Positions 1 through 6,456 of a DNA stretch of 9,600 nt are shown here, one piece after another. Within the stretch, counting starts at the first letter, position 1, and each line of letters begins with the position of its first letter. The position numbers and the translations under genes were made by a program. The notes under the pieces are model-generated. The model was not told where the DNA came from. It saw only the letters and a list, made by a program, of their open reading frames with translations, and did no database searches. The stretch comes from Candidatus Faecalibacterium faecipullorum (lineage in GTDB: Bacteria; Bacillota; Clostridia; Oscillospirales; Ruminococcaceae): the NCBI GenBank assembly GCA_019118985.1, contig DWXX01000188.1, positions 1 through 9,600 of the forward strand. The letters are read 5' to 3'.

Positions 1-26
1 CTTTGTGAGAAGCGCTGAAAAAACAG

Positions 27-52
27 GCAAAAGTGCAAAACTTCCTGCAAAA
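27..52 (+). repeat. Three direct copies of GCAAAA upstream of the operon promoter
   Basis: GCAAAA occurs at 27-32, 35-40 and 47-52, just upstream of the likely promoter of the sugar locus. Short direct repeats in this position can be activator sites, but A-rich sequence produces such matches easily. Nothing else in 1-58 resembles a gene. I see no good catabolite-repression (cre) site, although a partial AAGCG core is present near position 10. Confidence 0.25.
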
Positions 53-58
53 TTTCTA

Positions 59-87
59 TCTGTTTTTTGCGCTTGGGACCGTATAAT
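59..87 (+). promoter_or_regulatory. Probable sigma-A promoter of the sugar operon
   Basis: A perfect -10 hexamer TATAAT lies at 82-87, about 60 bases before the start codon of the binding-protein gene. The hexamer 17 bases further upstream (TCTGTT at 59-64) is a poor -35 match. If the promoter is real, it probably depends on an activator or is weak without one. No other -10 of similar quality lies before the first gene. Confidence 0.55.
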
Positions 88-103
88 AAGAAATACCAAA
101 AAG

Positions 104-120
104 GCGTGTCCACTGCACGC
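104..120 (+). promoter_or_regulatory. Inverted repeat in the operon leader, possible operator
   Basis: GCGTG at 104-108 and CACGC at 116-120 form a perfect 5-bp inverted repeat around a 7-base centre. It starts about 17 bases after the -10 box, so it lies in the early transcribed region, where a LacI- or GntR-type repressor could block transcription. The arms are short and no regulator gene is in the window, so the operator role is an inference. Confidence 0.3.
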
Positions 121-145
121 TGAATTTTAAGGAGGAGAAATACTT

Positions 146-1468
146 ATGAAGAAGCTCTTGGCTTTGACGATGGCCGGCGCCATGGCGCTGTCCCTGGCTG
201 CCTGCGGCGGCGCGGCGAGTGAATCCACTGCCGAATCCACCGCCAGCGGCACCACCGAGACTGCGGAGAGCAGCGGCGAAGGCGTTACCCTGAACTGGGC
301 GGTCTGGGACCTGGAATCCACCGCCTACTGGCAGGCAATGGCCGACGGCTACATGGCTTCCCACCCCGACGTCACCATCCAGATGACGGACCTGGGCTCT
401 ACCGACTACATGACCCAGCTGGCCACCCAGCTGGCCGGCGGCAACGGGGAACTGGATATCCTGACCATCAAGGATATCCCCGGCTACTCCAACCTCATCA
501 ACCTGGAAATGCTCGTTCCCATGAACGACATCCTGACCCGTGACACCGCGGACTTCGGCGGCGTGATCGAGCAGCTGACCGCGGACGACGGCAACTTCTA
601 CGCCGTTCCCTTCCGCTCCGACTTCTGGGTCCTGTTCTACAACAAGGACATGTTCGACGAAGCGGGCATTGAGTACCCCACCAACGATATGACCATGGAG
701 CAGTTCGACCAGCTGATCCGTGATGTTTCCGCCGCCACCGGCGCTTACGGCAACATCTACCATACCTGGCGCTCCACCGTCACCCTGTTCGGCATCCTGG
801 ACGGCCAGAACACCATCATCGACGGCAGCTACGACTTCCTGAAGCCCTACTACGAGATGGTCCTCTCCGAGCAGCAGGACGGCGTCGTGCCCGACTACGG
901 CGTGCAGAAGACCTCCAACCTGCACTACTCCGGCGCGTTCCAGAGCGAGCAGGCCGCCATGTGCAACATGGGCAGCTGGTTCATCGCGACCATGCAGGAG
1001 TACAACAACACCGCTGCCGAGAACGGCGTTGAGCCCATCAACTTCGGCATCGTCAAGTACCCCCATCCCGAAGGCGTCGAGGCCGGCACCACGCTGGGCA
1101 CTGTGACCAGCCTGGGCATCAACCCCTACAGCGAAAATCAGGAAGCCGCCGCCGACTTCATCAACTGGTGTGTCTCTGACGAGGGCGCTGCCGCCATCGC
1201 CGCCACCGGCACCTTCCCGGCTGTTTCCAACCCCGACATCAACTCCATCATCGCTGCGACCGAAGGCTTCCCCACCGACGAGGCTTCTGTCGAGGCTCTG
1301 AACACCACCGCTGTCTACCTCGAGATGCCGCTGTCCAGCAAGGCTTCCGAGATCGAGAGCGTGCTCAACGAGGAGCATGACGCCATCATGACCTACGCCA
1401 AGACCGTGGACGATGGCATCGCCAGCATGAACGAGCGCGTTGGCGAGATCCTCAGCGCTGCGGAGTGA
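146..1468 (+). CDS. Sugar ABC transporter substrate-binding lipoprotein
   Basis: This 440-residue extracellular solute-binding protein probably captures a sugar or oligosaccharide outside the cell and hands it to the two permeases encoded next. A lipoprotein signal is clear: MKKLL start, hydrophobic core, and lipobox LAAC with the lipidated cysteine at residue 20. A Ser/Thr/Glu-rich linker of about 25 residues tethers the folded domain to the membrane. Overall length and sequence character fit the family 1 (CUT1-type) carbohydrate-binding proteins. The start is set by AAGGAGG at 129-135, ten bases before the ATG at 146. The substrate cannot be read from the sequence. The downstream glucuronidases suggest uronic-acid-containing oligosaccharides or glucuronides (inference). 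A terminator follows directly, so this gene is probably transcribed more than the rest of the operon. Confidence 0.92.
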   Translation: MKKLLALTMAGAMALSLAACGGAASESTAESTASGTTETAESSGEGVTLNWAVWDLESTAYWQAMADGYMASHPDVTIQMTDLGSTDYMTQLATQLAGGNGELDILTIKDIPGYSNLINLEMLVPMNDILTRDTADFGGVIEQLTADDGNFYAVPFRSDFWVLFYNKDMFDEAGIEYPTNDMTMEQFDQLIRDVSAATGAYGNIYHTWRSTVTLFGILDGQNTIIDGSYDFLKPYYEMVLSEQQDGVVPDYGVQKTSNLHYSGAFQSEQAAMCNMGSWFIATMQEYNNTAAENGVEPINFGIVKYPHPEGVEAGTTLGTVTSLGINPYSENQEAAADFINWCVSDEGAAAIAATGTFPAVSNPDINSIIAATEGFPTDEASVEALNTTAVYLEMPLSSKASEIESVLNEEHDAIMTYAKTVDDGIASMNERVGEILSAAE

Positions 1469-1492
1469 TCCACACAGCATCATTCGCGTACA

Positions 1493-1529
1493 GCGGGGCG
1501 GGCGGACGCCCGCCCCGCCTTTGTTTTTT
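1493..1529 (+). terminator. GC-rich hairpin and T tract between binding-protein and permease genes
   Basis: A perfect 11-bp stem (1493-1503 with 1508-1518) closes a GGAC loop and is followed by a T-rich run at 1520-1529, the layout of an intrinsic terminator. As it lies inside the operon, it probably acts as a leaky terminator or a 3' stabiliser, so that the binding protein is made in excess over the membrane subunits, which is common in sugar ABC operons. The degree of read-through cannot be judged from sequence. Confidence 0.85.
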
Positions 1530-1546
1530 AGAAGGAGGGAATCAAG

Positions 1547-2470
1547 ATGCCCGGAACTGCGGCTCCGGCAAAAGCAGCCCCCAAAAAGGGAATGAATAAG
1601 TCCCTGCGGGAAAGCTTGATCGCCTACAGCTTCATTGCCCCGAACTTCATCGGTTTCTGCATCATCACCCTGGTACCGATGGTCATTTCCATCGGCCTGG
1701 CATTCTGCGACTGGGACGGTGTGCACCCGGTCGAGTTCATCGGCCTGCAAAACTTCCTGGACCTTTTGAAAGACGATACCTTCAAGGCGTCTTTCGTCAA
1801 CACCATCGTCTATACCGTCGGCACGGTGCCGCTCACGCTGGTCTGCAGCCTGGGCCTGGCCATCCTGCTCAACCAGAAGGTCAAATTCCGCAATTTCTTC
1901 CGCACGGTTTCGTTCTTCCCCTACGTGGCCTCCCTGGTCGCGGTGGCGGCGGTGTGGAACATGATCTTCAACCCCGCCATGGGCCCCGTCAACCAGCTGC
2001 TCTCCATGCTGGGCGTGGCCCAGCAGGACCTGCCCCGCTGGGCGGCCGGCCGCGACACCGCCATGATCACGGTCATCCTGTTCAGCGTGTGGAAGAACAT
2101 GGGCTATTACATGGTCATCTACCTGGCCGGCCTGCAGGGGTGCAACCCCGACCTGAACGAGGCCGCTGAGCTGGACGGCGCCAACCGCTGGCAGCAGTTC
2201 TGGCACATCACCCTGCCGCAGCTGCGGCCCACCACCTTCTTCGTGGTCATCATGCTGACCATCTCGGGCTTCAAGGTGTACGATCAGATGTACATGATCA
2301 CCCAGGGCGGCCCCGGCAACGCGACCATGACCCTGGTGTACTACATCTACAACGTGGCCTTCGTCAACACGCCCAAGTACGGCTATGCAAGCGCCATCGC
2401 CATGGTGCTGTTCGTACTGGTGCTGATCGTGACCATCGTGCAGTTCCGCGGGTCCCGCGGCGAGAACTAA
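1547..2470 (+). CDS. Sugar ABC transporter permease, MalF/UgpA type
   Basis: This 307-residue integral membrane protein is the first permease subunit of the CUT1 importer. Hydrophobic segments occur near residues 25-55, 86-108, 119-142, 170-195, 228-245 and 279-301, fitting six transmembrane helices. The EAA loop that docks the ATPase is intact: E205-A206-A207, G211 and the later Leu-Pro at 223-224. The start at 1547 is supported by AAGGAGGG at 1533-1539 with good spacing. A short Ala/Pro/Lys-rich cytoplasmic tail of about 18 residues precedes the first helix. The second permease gene begins 16 bases downstream, so the two are co-translated. Which sugar passes is not visible. Confidence 0.93.
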   Translation: MPGTAAPAKAAPKKGMNKSLRESLIAYSFIAPNFIGFCIITLVPMVISIGLAFCDWDGVHPVEFIGLQNFLDLLKDDTFKASFVNTIVYTVGTVPLTLVCSLGLAILLNQKVKFRNFFRTVSFFPYVASLVAVAAVWNMIFNPAMGPVNQLLSMLGVAQQDLPRWAAGRDTAMITVILFSVWKNMGYYMVIYLAGLQGCNPDLNEAAELDGANRWQQFWHITLPQLRPTTFFVVIMLTISGFKVYDQMYMITQGGPGNATMTLVYYIYNVAFVNTPKYGYASAIAMVLFVLVLIVTIVQFRGSRGEN

Positions 2471-2486
2471 GGGAGGAGGATCAACC

Positions 2487-3347
2487 ATGGCTGTCACTGC
2501 TGTCAAGGACCATGCGTCCCAGAAACGGCGCAATGCGATCATGCGCTTTTTCATCTACTTCTTCCTGATCGTCATCACCGCGTTCATGCTGCTGCCCTTC
2601 CTGTGGATGCTGTCCTCTTCCTTCAAGGAGAACAAGGACGTCTTCGGCTTCCCCATCGAGTGGATCCCCGCCAACCCCCGCTGGCAGAACTACGTCGACA
2701 TCTGGACCGAGATCCCGCTGCTGACCTTCATCGCCAACACCGCCAAGATCACCATCGTGGTCACTTTGCTGCAGCTGTTCACCTCGTCGTTTGCGGCCTA
2801 TGCCTTCGCCAAGATGCAGTTCCGCGGCAAGAACGTGCTGTTCCTGGGCTACATCGCCACCATCGCGGTGCCCTGGCAGGCGTACATGGTGCCGCAGTTC
2901 ATGATGATGAGCTCCTGGGGGCTCAACAACACCCACCTGGCCATCATGTGCCTGCAGGCGTTCAGCGCATTCGGCGTGTTTTTGATGAAGCAGTTCTATG
3001 AAGGGGTGCCGAGCGAATTGTGCGAGGCGGCCCGGATAGACGGTCTGACAGAGTACGGCATCTGGTGGCACATCATGCTGCCGCTGAGCCTGCCGGCGCT
3101 GTCGACGCTGACCATCTTCACCTTCGTCAACACCTGGAACGACTTCCTGGGACCCCTGATCTACCTGACCCGTACCGAGCTCAAGACCATCCAGATCGGC
3201 CTGCGCATGTTCATCTCGCAGTATTCGGCTGAGTACGGCCTGATCATGGCGGCGTCGGTGGTCGTGCTGATCCCGGTGCTGATCGTATTCCTCTCCCTCC
3301 AGAAGTACTTTGTCCAGGGTGTTGCATCCTCGGGCATCAAGGGTTAA
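2487..3347 (+). CDS. Sugar ABC transporter permease, MalG/UgpE type
   Basis: This 286-residue second permease subunit pairs with the previous gene product to form the membrane channel. It has about six hydrophobic segments (first near 20-45, last near 252-271), an EAA loop with E180-A181-A182, G186 and Leu-Pro at 198-199, and the conserved end QKYFVQGVASSGIKG typical of MalG-like subunits. GGGAGGAGG at 2471-2479 sets the ATG at 2487. No ATP-binding subunit follows. In Firmicutes, CUT1 importers often borrow one shared ATPase (MsmX type) encoded elsewhere, and that is the likely case here (inference). A strong terminator-like hairpin separates this gene from the enzyme genes. Confidence 0.93.
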   Translation: MAVTAVKDHASQKRRNAIMRFFIYFFLIVITAFMLLPFLWMLSSSFKENKDVFGFPIEWIPANPRWQNYVDIWTEIPLLTFIANTAKITIVVTLLQLFTSSFAAYAFAKMQFRGKNVLFLGYIATIAVPWQAYMVPQFMMMSSWGLNNTHLAIMCLQAFSAFGVFLMKQFYEGVPSELCEAARIDGLTEYGIWWHIMLPLSLPALSTLTIFTFVNTWNDFLGPLIYLTRTELKTIQIGLRMFISQYSAEYGLIMAASVVVLIPVLIVFLSLQKYFVQGVASSGIKG

Positions 3348-3393
3348 AATCAGGGGGGACCCTAGTTACCCAAACGCTATCTGATCGACGCAG

Positions 3394-3431
3394 GGGCGGG
3401 GCCGGGGCTTTTGCCCGGCCCCGCCCTTTTT
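3394..3431 (+). terminator. GC-rich terminator between transporter and enzyme genes
   Basis: A perfect 13-bp G/C stem (3394-3406 with 3414-3426), a 7-base loop containing TTTT and a T5 run at 3427-3431 form a textbook intrinsic terminator. It lies in the 115-base gap after the second permease. No promoter was recognised between it and the GH88 gene, so the enzymes probably depend on read-through from upstream. The rest of this gap (3348-3393) shows nothing I recognise. Confidence 0.85.
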
Positions 3432-3462
3432 GCGCCGCCCATCAATCAAAGGAGAACCGACC

Positions 3463-4623
3463 ATGAGAACCTTTGTCAACCGCGCCATCACCGATGAAGA
3501 AGCCCGCGAGGCATTGGCCGGCGCCTGCCGCCAGGTCAAGACCAACCTGCCTTTGTACACCTGGCAGTGCCAGAACCATTCCAGCGTAGACGGCATCTAC
3601 CCCGGCTGCGCCAACAACCAGTGGACCTGCGGCTTCTGGCCGGGGGAGATCTGGCTGGCCTATGAGGCCACCGGGGACGAGGCCTTCAAGCAGGCGGCCC
3701 TTGTGCAGGTAGACAGCTTTGCCGACCGCATCGCCCGCAAGGTGGAGGTGGACCACCACGACATGGGCTTCCTCTACAGTCCGTCCTGCGTGGCCGCCTG
3801 GAAGCTGGTGAAGAGCGAAAAGGGCCGGGACGCCGCCATCGCCGCGGCCGACCAGCTGCTGACCCGCTACCAGCCCAGCGGGCGGTTCCTGCAGGCGTGG
3901 GGCACCATGGACGACCCCGACAACTACCGCTTCATCATCGACTGCATGCTGAACGTGCCGCTGCTGTACTGGGCCAGCCGGGAGACCGGGGACGACAAGT
4001 ACCGGGCCATCGCGGCGGCCCACACCGCCACCTGCCTGGCCAACTCCTTCCGGCCGGACGGCAGCACCTACCACACCTTCTACATGAACCCCGACGGCAC
4101 CCCCAAGGGCGGCCGCACCTGCCAGGGCTATAAGGACGACAGCTTCTGGGCCCGGGGCCAGGCGTGGGGCGTCTACGGCAGCGCCATCGGCTACACCTAC
4201 ACCCACGACGAGAAGTTCCTGGACGTCTTCCGCAAGGCGCTGGACTTCTACCTCTCCCGCCTGCCCGAGGACATGGTCCCCTGCTGGGACATGATCTTCG
4301 CCCCCGACAGCGGCGAGCCGCGGGATTCCTCCTCGGCGGCCATCGTGGCCTGCGGCCTGCTGGAAGCGGCCAAGTACGTCGGCGCCGAAGAGGCCGGCAG
4401 CTGGTATACCCTGGCCCGGCAGATGCTGGCCGCCCTGGCCGACCACTACGCCGTCCAGCCGGGGACCCTCGGCTCGGGGCAGCTGCTGCACGGCACCTAC
4501 AGCAAGAAGAGCCCTTACAACACCTGCACCCCCGAGGGCGTGGACGAGTGCACCAGCTGGGGCGACTACTTCTACATGGAAGCCCTCACCCGCCTGACCC
4601 GGGATTGGGAGATGTACTGGTAA
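3463..4623 (+). CDS. GH88 unsaturated glucuronyl hydrolase
   Basis: The product is a 386-residue cytoplasmic enzyme of glycoside hydrolase family 88, which removes 4,5-unsaturated glucuronate from the non-reducing end of oligosaccharides made by polysaccharide lyases. Family hallmarks are visible: WTCGFWPGEIWLAYEATGD (54-72), HHDMGFLYSP with D100, IIDCMLNVPLLYW with D160, and GYKDDSFWARGQAWGVYG (222-239). D100 and D160 fit the two essential aspartates of the Bacillus enzyme (Asp88, Asp149, from memory). Length is normal for the family and there is no signal peptide. I chose the ATG at 3463 because AAAGGAG lies just before it at 3448-3454; an in-frame TTG at 3430 overlaps the terminator and lacks a ribosome site. 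No polysaccharide lyase is in the window, so the unsaturated substrate must come from a lyase elsewhere or from other gut bacteria. The natural polymer is unknown. Confidence 0.9.
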   Translation: MRTFVNRAITDEEAREALAGACRQVKTNLPLYTWQCQNHSSVDGIYPGCANNQWTCGFWPGEIWLAYEATGDEAFKQAALVQVDSFADRIARKVEVDHHDMGFLYSPSCVAAWKLVKSEKGRDAAIAAADQLLTRYQPSGRFLQAWGTMDDPDNYRFIIDCMLNVPLLYWASRETGDDKYRAIAAAHTATCLANSFRPDGSTYHTFYMNPDGTPKGGRTCQGYKDDSFWARGQAWGVYGSAIGYTYTHDEKFLDVFRKALDFYLSRLPEDMVPCWDMIFAPDSGEPRDSSSAAIVACGLLEAAKYVGAEEAGSWYTLARQMLAALADHYAVQPGTLGSGQLLHGTYSKKSPYNTCTPEGVDECTSWGDYFYMEALTRLTRDWEMYW

Positions 4624-4647
4624 GGCAGGACGATGGGAGGGAGACCT

Positions 4648-6444
4648 ATGCTCTATCCGCAGCAGAATGCCGCCCGGCTGACCATCAGCCTGGACGGCGT
4701 ATGGAACTTCGCGCTCGACCACGGGGACCCCGCGGCCCCCACCCTCGACCCGGCCGCGCCCCTGCCGGGGGCGGAGACGGTGGCGGTGCCGGCCAGCTAC
4801 AACGACCAGAAGCCTGACCGCGCCTGGCGGGACCACTACGGGTGGGCCTTCTATCAGCGGCAGATCACCCTGCCCCGGGCCTGCGCCGGGCAGCGGGTGG
4901 TGCTGCGGTTCGGCGCGGTGACCCATCAGGCAAAAGTCTGGCTGGACGGGGCCCTGATCGCCGAGCACAGAGGGGGCTTTCTGCCCTTTGAGACGGACAT
5001 CACCGACCGCCTTGCCCCCGGGGCGTCCGCCCTGCTGACCGTCGCCGCCGACAACCGGGTCAGCCATGCCACCCTGCCGGTGGGCAACGAGCCTGGGCAG
5101 ATCGCCTTCTTCGGGTCGGACAACGCCGGCATCCCCTCGGTGGAGCACGCCAAGGCGGGCGCCCGGCCCCAGAACCGCCCCAACTTCGACTTTTTCAACT
5201 ACGCCGGCATCCACCGGCCGGTGACCCTCTACACCACCCCGAAGGACTACATCGCCGGCATCACCATCGTCCCCCACTGCGACGGGCGGGTGGACTACGC
5301 CGTCGAGACGGTGGGCGCGGGCAGCGTGACGGTGGAGTTTCTCGACCCGGCCGGCCGCTGCGCGGCAAGAGCCGCCGGCGCGGCGGGCAGCGTCGTCCTG
5401 CCCGACCCGCAGCTGTGGGAGCCCTGGCCCGGCACCCCCAACCTCTACACCGCCCGCGTCGCCTTTGGGGAGGACTGCTATGACCAGACCTTCGGCATCC
5501 GGGAGGTGAAGGTGGAGGGGACCAAACTGCTGCTGAACGGCAGGCCGCTCTACCTGAAAGGCTTCGGCAAGCACGAGGACAGCCCCCTGCACGGCCGCGG
5601 CACCGACACGGTGTTCAACGTCGCCGACCTGCATCTGATGCACTGGATGGGGGCCAACAGCCTGCGGACCAGCCACTATCCCTACGCCGAGGGGTTCTAT
5701 GACCTGTGCGACCGTGAGGGGGTGCTGGTCATCGACGAGACCCCCGCGGTGGGGATCGGCGGGGCGGACGGCGACCCCTACAAGACCTACCCGCTGGCCG
5801 ACCATCACCGGCAGGTGCTGCAGGACATGATCGACCGGGACAAAAACCACCCCTGCGTCATCCTGTGGAGCCTGGGCAACGAGCCCGACCTCGAGCATTA
5901 CCCCCAGTCGGCCTGCGACTACTGGCGGCCGCTGTATGAACAGGCCCACGCGCAGGACCCGCAGGACCGCCCGGTGACCCTGGTCTGCTGCCAGAACGAC
6001 TACACCAAGGACCTCACCACCCGCACCATGGACGTGGTCTGCATCAACCGGTACTACGGCTGGTACAACCTGTCCGGCGACCTGGACGCCGCCTGCGCCG
6101 CCCTCAACGAGGAGCTGGACTTCTGGCAGGAGGTCGGCAAGCCGGTGGTCATCACCGAGTACGGCGCCGACACCGTGAACGGCCTGCACGACGCCTGCGG
6201 CGGGATGTTCAGCGAGGAGTACCAGGCCGAGTATTATGAGCGGATGGGGGCGGTGTTTGACAAGCGGAGCTTCTTTGTCGGGGAGATGCCCTGGAACTTC
6301 GCCGATTTTGCCACCATCCAGGGCCCGATGCGGGTGGGCGGCAACCGCAAGGGCCTGCTGACGCGGGACCGCCGGCCCAAACTGGCGGCCCACACCCTGC
6401 GCCGCCGCTGGAACGCCATCCCCAACTTTGACTACAAGAAATAA
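4648..6444 (+). CDS. uidA: GH2 beta-glucuronidase
   Basis: This 598-residue enzyme cleaves beta-D-glucuronides, releasing glucuronate. It has the GH2 order: jelly-roll domain (about 12-185), Ig-like domain (190-285) and TIM barrel (287-595). The acid/base is E412 in LWSLGNEP and the nucleophile is E504 in VITEYG, matching E413/E504 of E. coli GUS. N566-R567-K568 is the N-x-K motif that binds the glucuronate carboxylate and separates glucuronidases from galactosidases. NRYYGWY (467-473) and NFADF (550-554) are also typical. The start is the ATG at 4648, behind GGGAGGGAG; an upstream in-frame ATG at 4633 precedes that ribosome site and would add five residues. The protein has no signal peptide, so it works in the cytoplasm. 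Compared with my memory of E. coli GUS, the active-site loop 1 region is about 14 residues shorter and the N-terminal domain has about 18 extra residues near 140-175. The physiological glucuronide is unknown. Confidence 0.93.
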   Translation: MLYPQQNAARLTISLDGVWNFALDHGDPAAPTLDPAAPLPGAETVAVPASYNDQKPDRAWRDHYGWAFYQRQITLPRACAGQRVVLRFGAVTHQAKVWLDGALIAEHRGGFLPFETDITDRLAPGASALLTVAADNRVSHATLPVGNEPGQIAFFGSDNAGIPSVEHAKAGARPQNRPNFDFFNYAGIHRPVTLYTTPKDYIAGITIVPHCDGRVDYAVETVGAGSVTVEFLDPAGRCAARAAGAAGSVVLPDPQLWEPWPGTPNLYTARVAFGEDCYDQTFGIREVKVEGTKLLLNGRPLYLKGFGKHEDSPLHGRGTDTVFNVADLHLMHWMGANSLRTSHYPYAEGFYDLCDREGVLVIDETPAVGIGGADGDPYKTYPLADHHRQVLQDMIDRDKNHPCVILWSLGNEPDLEHYPQSACDYWRPLYEQAHAQDPQDRPVTLVCCQNDYTKDLTTRTMDVVCINRYYGWYNLSGDLDAACAALNEELDFWQEVGKPVVITEYGADTVNGLHDACGGMFSEEYQAEYYERMGAVFDKRSFFVGEMPWNFADFATIQGPMRVGGNRKGLLTRDRRPKLAAHTLRRRWNAIPNFDYKK

Positions 6445-6456
6445 GAGGTAAGCGCC

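Noticed and set aside
4..24. A possible CcpA cre site near AAGCG at the left end.
   Set aside because: Only the central bases match; the outer TG and CA positions do not fit, so I do not annotate it.
56..2554. An 832-residue minus-strand open frame opposite the transporter genes.
   Set aside because: It has the same antisense GC artefact: His/Gly/Val/Asp-rich with no family motif, lying over clear binding-protein and permease genes.
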